A stretch of 38,284 bases of DNA from Rudanella paleaurantiibacter (GTDB lineage Bacteria; Bacteroidota; Bacteroidia; Cytophagales; Spirosomataceae): assembly GCF_009184635.1 (NCBI RefSeq), contig NZ_WELI01000021.1, positions 1 to 38,284 of the forward strand. The letters run 5' to 3'. Position 1 is the first letter of the stretch. Each line of letters begins with the position of its first letter. Position numbers and translations under genes: made by a program. The notes below the pieces were generated by a model. The model did not search any database, was not told where the DNA came from, and saw only the letters and a program-made list of their open reading frames with translations. This document shows, one piece after another, positions 25,756-32,975 of this stretch.

Positions 25756-26616
25756 CTACAAATTCCGAACGTATTTCTGCCCACCGAGGGCGCGCATTTG
25801 CCGGGCTATCTGCCGGGTTCGGCGTTGGATATAGTTAGACGGGTTGGCAATCGAAAAGCGGATCGGATTGGGTAGTACGGCCGCGATTCGGGCGGCTTCG
25901 TCGCGGGTGAGCGACTTGGCCGGGTGGTCGTAATAGCGTTGGCTGGCGGCTTCCACGCCAAATGTCATGGGGCCGGTTTCGGCTACGTTCAGGTAAACCT
26001 CCAGAATCCGTTTCTTGCCCCACACCAACTCAATCAGCACGGTAAAGTACACCTCCAGCCCTTTCCGAATGTAGCTCCGGCCGTTCCAGAGAAACACATT
26101 TTTGGCCACCTGCTGCGAAATGGTACTGGCTCCGCGTGGGCGTTTGCGCCGTTGGTTCTCCTTGATGGCATCCTGAATTTCGTCGAAGTCGAAACCCCAA
26201 TGGTACGGGAAGGCCTGATCTTCGGAGGCAACCACCGCCAGGGCGGCCTCTTTGCTGATGTTTTCGTACGAAGTCCAGTCTTTGTAGACCCGGCTGCTTT
26301 GGTCGGTGCCGAGAGTATCCCACCACCGCGACACCACCAGCGGGGTTACCCAGACCGGCACCCATTTGAGCACAATCACCCAGCCAATCGAAAACAGAAA
26401 GAGGTATAGCGCCAGTTGGGCCGCTATCCGGTACAGTTTGCCTACCCACGGATGCTCCCGTAAAAACCGACGCCCCTGTGCCCAGGCCGACGCCCCTGTG
26501 CCGGTGCGACCCGTACCCGCCGAGGCCGTGTTGCGTGAACCCGTCGTACCTGTAGCGGAGTACGAGGTATCGGGCTGACGGGGGGCGTTGCTGTTACGTG
26601 GGCGATTTTCAGACAT
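25756..26616 (-). CDS. mtgA: Monofunctional biosynthetic peptidoglycan transglycosylase
   Basis: 286 residues of GT51. A Ser/Thr/Gly-rich cytoplasmic tail of about 48 residues, longer than usual, precedes one membrane helix (about 66-88). The periplasmic catalytic domain follows, with SEDQAFPYHWGFD (catalytic Glu132), RGASTISQQVAKNVFLW (161-177) and KRILEVYLNVAETG. It polymerises lipid II into glycan strands without a transpeptidase domain. The tail contains a 16-nt direct repeat (26467-26482 and 26487-26502) read in two frames. The gene lies 85 bp after hemW on the same strand, so it could share that transcript. Confidence 0.93.
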   Translation of the reverse strand: MSENRPRNSNAPRQPDTSYSATGTTGSRNTASAGTGRTGTGASAWAQGRRFLREHPWVGKLYRIAAQLALYLFLFSIGWVIVLKWVPVWVTPLVVSRWWDTLGTDQSSRVYKDWTSYENISKEAALAVVASEDQAFPYHWGFDFDEIQDAIKENQRRKRPRGASTISQQVAKNVFLWNGRSYIRKGLEVYFTVLIELVWGKKRILEVYLNVAETGPMTFGVEAASQRYYDHPAKSLTRDEAARIAAVLPNPIRFSIANPSNYIQRRTRQIARQMRALGGQKYVRNL

Positions 26617-26701
26617 GGGCTTGTGAGGTACACCAGCAACTTACCGGTGCAGCATAAACGCGAAAATGCTAAAAAAAGCTGTATCTGAGCCAGAAAATGA
26701 G

Positions 26702-27817
26702 CTAATCTACAAACAGGGTGGCCGCTACCCGGTCGGCAAAGAGTTTGCCTGCCGGGGTGAGCCGGAGAAAGCCGTCGGTGTTTTGCAGCCATTGTTGCCG
26801 GTACAACTCGCCTAGGGCCGAGGCCTGTTGTTGCTCAAAATCCCCTCCTGCAAGTTGGCTCAGTTCGGTCAGTGAGCAGCCCCATTGGGTACGCAGGCCC
26901 GTCAGCAGATACTCGTTGACCCGGTCGGCGGGCGTCAGTACTTCGGTTTCGGCGGGTAGCTCACCGGCTTCGAGGGCCCGCAGATACAGCGCGTTGTTGG
27001 CCACGTTGAACTGTCGGCTATGGCCGTTGTACGAGTGCGCACTCGGCCCCACGCCCAGGTAGGGACGTTGCTGCCAGTAGGCCGTGTTGTGCCGGGCGTA
27101 ATGGCCGGGCCGGGCAAAATTCGAAATCTCGTAATGCTCGTAACCTGCCCCCGCGAGGGTTTGGGTGAGCTGCTCGAAATGGTCAGCAGCCAGGCCTTCG
27201 TCGAGGGCGGGGAGTTTACCTTTTTGTGTCCAGCGGCCAAAGGCCGTGTCGGGCTCAATCGTAAGTGCATACGCCGACAGGTGCGGCACATTGAGCGACA
27301 GGGCGCGGTCGAGGTCGTATTGCCAGACGCTGAAAAGCGGAATCCCGTAAATCAGGTCAATGCTGAGGTTATCGAAACCGGCCTCGCGGGCCAGCCGCAC
27401 GCATTGCTCGGCTTCGGTGGCATTGTGAGCGCGGTTCATCCAGCGCAGGGCCTCCTCGCTGAACGTTTGAATGCCAATACTGAGCCGGTTCACATACCGC
27501 CGGAGCATGGTTAGTTTGGCGGGTGTCAGGTCGTCGGGATTCGCTTCGAGCGTAATTTCGGCATCGGGGGCCACGGCAAATTGCGCATGAATCGTGTCGA
27601 ACAGCCGGGCCAGTTCGGCTTCGGTCAGCAGCGAGGGAGTCCCCCCGCCGAAATACACAGTTTGGAGTTCGGAGGAGGGTAAATAGGCCGCTTGCAGGCG
27701 GATTTCGGTTCGGATAGCCTCCACCATTGCATCTTTTCGGCTCAGGTTGGTGCTGAAATGAAAATCGCAGTAGTGGCAGGCCTGCTTGCAAAACGGGATA
27801 TGGAGGTACAGATGCAT
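26702..27817 (-). CDS. hemW: Radical SAM heme chaperone HemW
   Basis: 371 residues. The start MHLYLHIPFCKQACHYCDF has the radical-SAM cluster C10-x3-C14-x2-C17 followed by x-Phe19, the form that separates HemW from coproporphyrinogen dehydrogenase HemN (which has Cys there). FGGGTPSLL is the SAM-binding glycine motif, SIGIQTFSEEAL and LSIDLIYGIP are further family blocks, and a HemN C-terminal domain runs from about 300. The protein binds heme and delivers it to respiratory proteins; older annotations call it oxygen-independent coproporphyrinogen oxidase. It is 9 bp downstream of the NAD(P)-binding gene and thus co-transcribed. Confidence 0.93.
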   Translation of the reverse strand: MHLYLHIPFCKQACHYCDFHFSTNLSRKDAMVEAIRTEIRLQAAYLPSSELQTVYFGGGTPSLLTEAELARLFDTIHAQFAVAPDAEITLEANPDDLTPAKLTMLRRYVNRLSIGIQTFSEEALRWMNRAHNATEAEQCVRLAREAGFDNLSIDLIYGIPLFSVWQYDLDRALSLNVPHLSAYALTIEPDTAFGRWTQKGKLPALDEGLAADHFEQLTQTLAGAGYEHYEISNFARPGHYARHNTAYWQQRPYLGVGPSAHSYNGHSRQFNVANNALYLRALEAGELPAETEVLTPADRVNEYLLTGLRTQWGCSLTELSQLAGGDFEQQQASALGELYRQQWLQNTDGFLRLTPAGKLFADRVAATLFVD

Positions 27818-27826
27818 TCGTTACGA

Positions 27827-28486
27827 TTAACCCGCGAGGGCTTTGATCCCTTTTACCTCAACAACCGTTTTTTGCTGCCCGTTTCCGGCGCAGTGAATCA
27901 TGGCCAGTCCTATCTCTTTCAGGCTGCATACGTAGCTGGCAAACAGCACCCGAAATGCCGGGTAAAGCCAGCTTAGGTATTTGTAGTAGGGGAGGGTGTT
28001 TTTGAGCCCTTCGGTGGGTTGAATGTAGCCCGGTCGGAAGTTGTACACCTGCCGGAACGGGAGTTTCATCAGGTCATTTTCGGTTTTGCCTTTCACGCGG
28101 GCCCACATGGTGCGGCCTTTTTCGGTACTATCGGTGCCGGCCCCCGACACGTAGCAGAACGTCATGTCGGGATTCAGTGTGCTCAGGGTTTGGGCAAAGT
28201 TGAGGGTAAGCGTGTAGGTGACTTTGTAAAAATCGTGTTCGCTCATGCCGAGCGACGAGGTGCCGAGACAGAAGAAACAGGCGTTGTAGCCGCTCAGATC
28301 GGCTTCGACGGCCGAGAGATCGAAAAAGTCGGGCACCAGTAATTCCTTCAATTTGGGGTGGCCCACCCCGCAGGCTTTTCGCCCGACGACCAGAATGTGC
28401 TCAACGTCGGGGTGGAGCAGGCATTCGTGCAGAACACCTTCGCCAACCATGCCCGTAGCACCGGTGATAATAGCTTTCAGTTTCAT
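27827..28486 (-). CDS. NAD(P)-binding Rossmann protein, atypical short-chain dehydrogenase
   Basis: 219 residues from the ATG at 28486 (MKLKAIITGATGMVGEGVL); this places TGATGMVG, the dinucleotide-binding glycine motif, at the usual distance from the start, while the frame open to 28510 adds eight residues. Family features are a strand-helix Rossmann order, FFCLGTSSLGM in the active-site region, a YVSGAGTDSTEKGR block and YNFRPGYIQPTEG near the C-terminus. This resembles the NAD(P)H-binding atypical SDR group (oxidoreductase or epimerase type, as in HTATIP2-like proteins). No complete YxxxK is seen. It precedes hemW by 9 bp. The reaction is unknown. Confidence 0.82.
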   Translation of the reverse strand: MKLKAIITGATGMVGEGVLHECLLHPDVEHILVVGRKACGVGHPKLKELLVPDFFDLSAVEADLSGYNACFFCLGTSSLGMSEHDFYKVTYTLTLNFAQTLSTLNPDMTFCYVSGAGTDSTEKGRTMWARVKGKTENDLMKLPFRQVYNFRPGYIQPTEGLKNTLPYYKYLSWLYPAFRVLFASYVCSLKEIGLAMIHCAGNGQQKTVVEVKGIKALAG

Positions 28487-28537
28487 GATGAACAGTGGGT
28501 TGTTACTCAAATGTACACATTGACAACCACTATTCAG

Positions 28538-28996
28538 TTAATGAACGAGCTTCTTTTCCAGCACAATCGTCAATCCACGTGTACCCTGCACCGTTCCTAC
28601 AATGTCGAATCCATGCCGCAGGTTCAGGATTAGCATTGAACGCCATTGGTTGTAGGTTTGGGTGCGCAGGGTGTGGTAGCCCCGTTGGCGGCACCAGTCG
28701 TGCTGCCCCGTCATGAGGGCGGAGGCAATGCCTTGCCCCCGGTAGGTCGGCAGTACCCCTCCGAGCCAACTGTAAAAATGCCCTGGTTTACGCTCATACC
28801 CGATTTTGTAGCCAATGAGCGCCGGGCCATCAAACGCCAGCCCGATCAAAAGCGGGGTACGCGCCTGTTGGTAATCCAGCTCGGCAGCGGCCTCTTCGGG
28901 CAATTGGCCGCCAAAAATCCGGGCGATAAGTTGTACGAGTTCGGCCCGAAGCAGAGGGGCCAACGGGTCGGTGTGCCATTCGTAGCGTGGTGTCAT
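28538..28996 (-). CDS. GNAT-family N-acetyltransferase
   Basis: 152 residues with one GNAT domain. Motif A, YSWLGGVLPTYRGQGIASALM, carries the acetyl-CoA pyrophosphate loop R-G-Q-G-I-A. The following helix (GQHDWCRQRGYHTLRTQTYNQW) and the strand SMLILNLRHGFDIVGT complete the fold. The substrate is unknown. It is 13 bp downstream of a 50-codon Cys/Lys-rich gene and 51 bp upstream of the SDR-like gene, so it belongs to a minus-strand run from 29162 to 25756. Confidence 0.85.
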   Translation of the reverse strand: MTPRYEWHTDPLAPLLRAELVQLIARIFGGQLPEEAAAELDYQQARTPLLIGLAFDGPALIGYKIGYERKPGHFYSWLGGVLPTYRGQGIASALMTGQHDWCRQRGYHTLRTQTYNQWRSMLILNLRHGFDIVGTVQGTRGLTIVLEKKLVH

Positions 28997-29009
28997 GGCG
29001 CAAAATAAC

Positions 29010-29162
29010 CTACCGGTCGGGGCACTTCTTACATCGTTTACCTTTCTTGTATTTCTTGCAGCATTTTTTCAGGACACAGTCGACGCCCGCCAGCCGGTTT
29101 TCGGCAACGTGACGCCCGGCAAACGGCCCCGGTGTAGCAGAAGGGCAAATGTCTTCGGTCAT
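29010..29162 (-). CDS. Small Cys/Lys-rich protein, 50 residues
   Basis: A complete short frame from the ATG at 29160-29162 to the TAG at 29010-29012. It starts MTEDICPSATPGPFAGRHVA and ends with a strikingly basic, cysteine-rich tail, LKKCCKKYKKGKRCKKCPDR, preceded by DCV. Six Cys occur (residues 6, 29, 34, 35, 44, 47), and C-x8-C-x2-C spacing in the tail could hold a zinc ion. It ends 13 bp before the GNAT start on the same strand. Composition this biased over a full frame, with tight spacing to the next gene, supports a real gene. I recall similar short proteins from Bacteroidota genomes but know no function. Zinc or nucleic-acid binding is a guess. Confidence 0.65.
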   Translation of the reverse strand: MTEDICPSATPGPFAGRHVAENRLAGVDCVLKKCCKKYKKGKRCKKCPDR

Positions 29163-29254
29163 GGATGATGTTTACGCGAACGGCCCGGATGTTTATTCGG
29201 GGTCGTATGTACTCCATGAACGTAATAGAGATCCTTTTTAGTTTAGACTGTTTC

Positions 29255-29262
29255 TAAATTTG
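29255..29262 (+). promoter_or_regulatory. Candidate Bacteroidota -7 promoter element
   Basis: TAAATTTG matches the Bacteroidota -7 consensus TAnnTTTG exactly, in an AT-rich stretch 60 bp before the DoxX start at 29322. A clear TTTG -33 element at the usual spacing is not obvious, so this is a candidate only. Confidence 0.35.
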
Positions 29263-29321
29263 TACGACTTTGTTCATAAAACCGAGTCGTAAACGCCCGA
29301 AAGCCCCTAATCTTGTACGGT

Positions 29322-29741
29322 ATGCTCTCTTCTCTCTATTCGTTATCACGGTTTCGCGAGTTTGGTGTGTTGCTGCTTCGGCTGGCATTCGGCCTGCAAC
29401 TGGTGCTATCGTCGTGGCCTTACGTAAGCGACTCCGCCAAACTAACCGAATTTACCAACTACCTCACTACGCTTGGGTTTCCGTTTCCGGTGCCGGGGGC
29501 GTATGTGTCGGCCTACAGCGAGTTTGTGGGCGGACTTTTGTTGATGCTCGGCCTTTGGACCCGCCCGGTGGCTCTGGTACTGGCGTTTAACTTTTTGGTG
29601 GCGCTCCTGCTGGCCCACGTGTTCACGGCCGACACGTATCAGAACTCTTACCCATCGGCCAATCTGCTGGTTGTCAACTTGTTTTTAGCTTTCAACGGGG
29701 CCGGTTCATACGCCATCGACGCCCGGTTGGGCCATCGCTAA
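29322..29741 (+). CDS. DoxX family membrane protein
   Basis: 139 residues from the ATG at 29322; an in-frame TTG at 29313 is less likely. Four hydrophobic segments are visible: LLLRLAFGLQLVLSSW, YVSAYSEFVGGLLLMLGLW, VALVLAFNFLVALLLAHVF and ANLLVVNLFLAFNGAG. The G-x-x-L/M-x-x-G-L-W-T-R-P turn after helix 2 and the final N-G-x-G-x-x-x-x-D (AIDARLG) are typical of DoxX. Family members are integral inner-membrane proteins linked to quinone or thiol redox processes in some organisms; the role here is unknown. It is divergent from the Cys/Lys-rich protein operon and followed by a dispersed inverted repeat. Confidence 0.85.
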   Translation: MLSSLYSLSRFREFGVLLLRLAFGLQLVLSSWPYVSDSAKLTEFTNYLTTLGFPFPVPGAYVSAYSEFVGGLLLMLGLWTRPVALVLAFNFLVALLLAHVFTADTYQNSYPSANLLVVNLFLAFNGAGSYAIDARLGHR

Positions 29742-29762
29742 ACGCTTTATTTACTTTTTCAG

Positions 29763-29859
29763 CACTGGACATTCGGACTTCAGACACTGGACATTAGACT
29801 TACTACTTTTATAGATGGAGGTCTAACGTCTAATGTCTAACATCTAATGGCCAGCAGTG
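29763..29859. repeat. Dispersed inverted repeat, copy B
   Basis: CACTGGACATTCGGACTTCAG.. opens the left arm and ..CTAATGGCCAGCAGTG closes the right. It is the second copy of the element at 18412-18511, with the same orientation and about nine in ten positions identical; differences cluster in the loop and at the outer ends. It lies between the DoxX and amidase genes, ending 11 bp before the amidase start, so it also lies in that gene's promoter or leader. Confidence 0.8.
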
Positions 29860-29870
29860 AGATTTACTTC

Positions 29871-31085
29871 ATGAAAACATTGATTACGGGCTTGTGCCTG
29901 AGTCTATTGCCGGCCTTTCTTTGGGCGCAAACCCCCGCCGTACGCGACACCCTGCTGACCGGCTTTACCCGCTCCGAATTGACGCCACTTTACTACGGCC
30001 TCGGCACCGACCGGCTGGGCGGGGCGCGGATGGAAACCCTCGATTCGGCCGTGGTACTCAACCTAACCGGGCTCGACTCATCGGGTCGGTTCTGGCGGGT
30101 TCGGTTGGCCCCGTCGCTGTCGGGGTTTGTGCCGGTCGAGCAGGTTCGTATCGATACCACAGCCCGCTACCCAACCGGTGGCCTAACGGGTAACTGGACC
30201 GTTTCGGGCGATGCCATCTTGCCCGGCAAAGCGTTGCCCGGCAACGATATATTGGCGATTCGGCTACCGGCGCGGCTGCCGTACCGGGGGCAGCTTCTGG
30301 CCGATGGGCACCTTATTGTTGACCTGTTTGGCGTGACCAGCAACACCAACTGGATAACCCAACGTGAATCGGCCGGGGTGATTCGGGATGTGTGGTTTGA
30401 GCAGGTTGCCGACGAGATTCTGCGCGTGCATGTGACCCTGAAAAAGCCACGCAGTTGGGGGTACAGCCTGGTTTATGCCAAAAATACCCTGACCATGCGG
30501 GTTCGGCGGGGGCCTGCGAAGCCCCGGTTGCGCGGTCTGACGGTTGCTGTTGATGCCGGACACGGTGGTAGCAATACCGGGGCGCGGGGGCTGGAAACAG
30601 GCGTGCTCGAAAAAGACCTGACCCTCGACGTGGCCCGGCAGGTACGCGACCTGCTCACCCGCAAAGGAGCGCGGGTAATCATGACCCGCGACGCTGATAC
30701 CAACATTGGTCCTACGGCCCGGCTCCGGGCTATGCGGCAACTCATGCCCGACCTGTTGGTGAGTATTCACTTCAATGCGTCGGGTAGCCGGGCGGTACGG
30801 GGCATGAGTACGTACTATAAGCACCTGGGGTTCCGGTCGCTGAGTCAGGTGATGCTGCGGGAATTGTTACGGGTAAAAACCGGCGTTTCAGGTGAGAAAA
30901 TGCCCGAGTTTGGCAACGTGGGGCACTTTAACTTCTTTTTCAATACGCCCACCGAGTACCCGAATGTGCTGGTGGAGGGCCCATTTTTGAGTAATCCGGC
31001 GGATGAGCAACTCATTGTTGACCCGCGCTTCCGCAAACGTATGGCGCGGGCCATTGCGACTGGTATCCGAAAGGGGATTCGCTGA
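29871..31085 (+). CDS. N-acetylmuramoyl-L-alanine amidase (Amidase_3)
   Basis: 404 residues from the ATG at 29871 (MKTLITGLCLSLLPAFLWAQ signal peptide); codons upstream belong to the inverted repeat. The N-terminal half has an SH3-like stretch (about 60-97, GRFWRVRLAPSLSGFVPVEQV) and beta-rich AMIN-like sequence (about 125-215). The catalytic Amidase_3 domain starts at 222 with VAVDAGHGG (His231); Glu247 in LEKDL and His300 in SIHFNASG complete the zinc site, and Glu369 in VEGPFLSN is the catalytic acid. It cuts the MurNAc-L-Ala bond in the periplasm, probably at cell separation. No regulatory helix occluding the site is obvious. It is monocistronic. Confidence 0.9.
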   Translation: MKTLITGLCLSLLPAFLWAQTPAVRDTLLTGFTRSELTPLYYGLGTDRLGGARMETLDSAVVLNLTGLDSSGRFWRVRLAPSLSGFVPVEQVRIDTTARYPTGGLTGNWTVSGDAILPGKALPGNDILAIRLPARLPYRGQLLADGHLIVDLFGVTSNTNWITQRESAGVIRDVWFEQVADEILRVHVTLKKPRSWGYSLVYAKNTLTMRVRRGPAKPRLRGLTVAVDAGHGGSNTGARGLETGVLEKDLTLDVARQVRDLLTRKGARVIMTRDADTNIGPTARLRAMRQLMPDLLVSIHFNASGSRAVRGMSTYYKHLGFRSLSQVMLRELLRVKTGVSGEKMPEFGNVGHFNFFFNTPTEYPNVLVEGPFLSNPADEQLIVDPRFRKRMARAIATGIRKGIR

Positions 31086-31177
31086 GTTATTCAGATGTCA
31101 TCTCTCAAAGCGAATTATGTTTTAGACACTGCTGGCTGCAACTGTCCATGACACTCACTGTAAACGCGAGAAGAATA

Positions 31178-31366
31178 ATGAAATCGTTTACGAAACTGCT
31201 TAGGGTGCTGCTTTGGGTAGATTTGGCATTGGTAGCCTATGTTTTTACCCATGTACAAGCCTTGTTGGAGATACCAGTCGTTGCGAGGGCACTTGTATTG
31301 GGTCTAATGATGCTGATACCAATCCTGTACTTGATGCCGAAAATCAGGGATGGATTTCGAAACTGA
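31178..31366 (+). CDS. Small two-helix membrane protein, unknown function
   Basis: 63 residues from the ATG at 31178 (MKSFTKLLRVLLWVDLALVAYVF), preceded by GAGAAG-like purine sequence; an in-frame ATG at 31148 is possible. There are two hydrophobic helices, LLRVLLWVDLALVAYVF and ARALVLGLMMLIPILYLM, with a short basic tail. The DNA is less GC-rich than the neighbours. It is followed by a 19-bp terminator. I recognise no family, and a spurious frame cannot be fully excluded. Confidence 0.5.
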   Translation: MKSFTKLLRVLLWVDLALVAYVFTHVQALLEIPVVARALVLGLMMLIPILYLMPKIRDGFRN

Positions 31367-31379
31367 TTTTACTTTTTGT

Positions 31380-31424
31380 CACGCAACGATGTCATCTCGT
31401 TTGGAGAGATGACATCGCTGCGTG
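31380..31424. terminator. Bidirectional terminator hairpin
   Basis: CACGCAACGATGTCATCTC (31380-31398) pairs with 31406-31424 over 19 bp with one mismatch around a 7-nt loop. It lies between the convergent small membrane protein and phzF-like genes. The core GATGTCATCTC word also occurs at about 31093, just after the amidase gene. Confidence 0.7.
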
Positions 31425-31428
31425 GTCA

Positions 31429-32241
31429 TTACCCAACGTGAATATCGGCGGTCATGTACAGCTTCACCTGTCCGGCAATATCGACCCGTTCGCCGTTGTG
31501 TTTGCAACGGAGGTAGCCGCCCCGGCGCGAAATTTGGCGGGCGGTAAGCTCGGTTTTGCCGAGCCGTTCGGCCCAATACGGAATAAGGGTCGTGTGAGCC
31601 GAGCCCGTGACGGGGTCCTCATCGACGCCCGATTGCGGTGCAAAGAACCGCGACACAAAATCCACCCCTGATTCGCCGGGCGAACCGTCGCCCGGAGCCG
31701 TAACAATGACGCCCCGTGCCGGTACTGAGGCCAGTTCGCGGAAATTGGGGTTGAGGCTCTCGATTTCGGCCTGCGAGCCGTACACCAGCAGGTAATCTGA
31801 CTTGCCTTTGTAAATCTCGAGCGGCCGTTGTTCGAGACCGCTCAGCAGGGCTGGGGGCTGCACATTGGCCCGCTGAATGGTATCGGCGGGGAAGTCGAGC
31901 ACGAGCCAGTCGCCCTGACGGCATACGTTCAGTTCGCCACTGCGCGAATCCAGATAAATTTTGTCGGTATTGCCCGCAAAAGGCTCCAGCGAGAAAATAA
32001 CGTGGGCGGTTGCCAGCGTAGCATGGCCGCACAGGTCGACCTCGACGGTGGGCGTAAACCAGCGAATGTGGTAGCGGCCCGTAGCGGGGTTGTGGGTGTA
32101 AAAAGCCGTTTCGGCCAGATTGTTTTCGGCCGCAATCTGCTGCATAGTCTCGTCGGGCAGCCACTCGGTGAGTGGGCATACCGCGGCTGGATTTCCGGCA
32201 AAAAGCCGGTCGGTAAAGGCATCGAGTTGGTAAAGACGCAT
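31429..32241 (-). CDS. PhzF-family isomerase/epimerase-like protein
   Basis: 270 residues, normal for PhzF. Blocks seen in order are the MRLYQLDAFTDRLFAGNPAAV N-terminus, NNLAETAFY with the catalytic Glu of the family, RWFTPTVEVDLCGHATLATA and, in the second half, GVDEDPVTGSAHTTLIPYW. The two halves form the pseudo-symmetric diaminopimelate-epimerase-like fold. PhzF itself isomerises dihydrohydroxyanthranilate in phenazine synthesis; no other phenazine genes are here, so the substrate is unknown. It is cytoplasmic. It lies 21 bp after the HAD phosphatase gene on the same strand, so the two are probably co-transcribed. Confidence 0.88.
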   Translation of the reverse strand: MRLYQLDAFTDRLFAGNPAAVCPLTEWLPDETMQQIAAENNLAETAFYTHNPATGRYHIRWFTPTVEVDLCGHATLATAHVIFSLEPFAGNTDKIYLDSRSGELNVCRQGDWLVLDFPADTIQRANVQPPALLSGLEQRPLEIYKGKSDYLLVYGSQAEIESLNPNFRELASVPARGVIVTAPGDGSPGESGVDFVSRFFAPQSGVDEDPVTGSAHTTLIPYWAERLGKTELTARQISRRGGYLRCKHNGERVDIAGQVKLYMTADIHVG

Positions 32242-32262
32242 TCGGTTCGGTAGAAAAGGGTT

Positions 32263-32937
32263 TTAGGGAATGGCGGCTTCCAGCGATTGAAAAGCAGGCT
32301 CGTCGAAAGCCAGTAACGACGGAATAATCAGATTGGCAATCGCAAATTTAGGGTCTTCGGCCTCAAAAAGAGCGGGGACCGCCACGGTAATCATATTGGC
32401 CCCGTGCGCTGATTTTAACCCGTTGCCCGAGTCCTCGAAAGCGAGGCAATGCGTTGGCGTTACGCCCAGTTTGCGGGCTGCACCGAGGTACACGTCGGGT
32501 GCGGGCTTGTTGCGAGCTTCGAGCGTGGCCGAATGCCAGGTTTTCAGTAGCGACCGAATGCCCAACCGGTCGATAACAACCTCGATCAGGTTCATGGGGG
32601 AGGCCGACGCAATGGCCGTTGGAATGCCCCGGTCGTGGAAGAAACGAAGAATCTCGACGGCACCCGGCATAGGTTCGGCCCGGAGGCCAATCTGACGGTG
32701 GGCCCCTTCGAGGATAGCCTCACCGATTTCGGCCCGCGTGCGGATAGTCTCATCCCAGGGCCGACGCTCAAACCAGTACTCGGCTACGGCATCGGTGGGC
32801 AAGCCGGTGGTACGTTTGCATTCGTCTTCGGTCAGGTGAAGGCCGACTGTGGCAAAAATGTCAATTTCGACGGCGCGCCAGTGGGGTTCTGAGTCCACTA
32901 GAAGGCCATCCATATCAAATATGGCTGCTTGTATCAT
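32263..32937 (-). CDS. HAD-IA phosphatase, HxpB/beta-phosphoglucomutase-like
   Basis: 224 residues with all HAD motifs: FDMDGLLVDSEP (motif I, nucleophile Asp8 and acid Asp10), IASAS (motif II), Lys in RNKPAPDVY (motif III) and FEDSGNG (motif IV). The alpha-helical cap sits between motifs I and II. The sequence is closest to the hexitol or sugar-phosphate phosphatases (YniC/HxpB) and the beta-phosphoglucomutases. The E-R-R-P-W-D stretch in the cap points to the former, but this is not decisive. It acts on small sugar phosphates in the cytoplasm. It precedes the phzF-like gene by 21 bp. Confidence 0.85.
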   Translation of the reverse strand: MIQAAIFDMDGLLVDSEPHWRAVEIDIFATVGLHLTEDECKRTTGLPTDAVAEYWFERRPWDETIRTRAEIGEAILEGAHRQIGLRAEPMPGAVEILRFFHDRGIPTAIASASPMNLIEVVIDRLGIRSLLKTWHSATLEARNKPAPDVYLGAARKLGVTPTHCLAFEDSGNGLKSAHGANMITVAVPALFEAEDPKFAIANLIIPSLLAFDEPAFQSLEAAIP

Positions 32938-32975
32938 GCAAAATGTAAAAATGACCTGAATTTGCGTGGGCGCAT

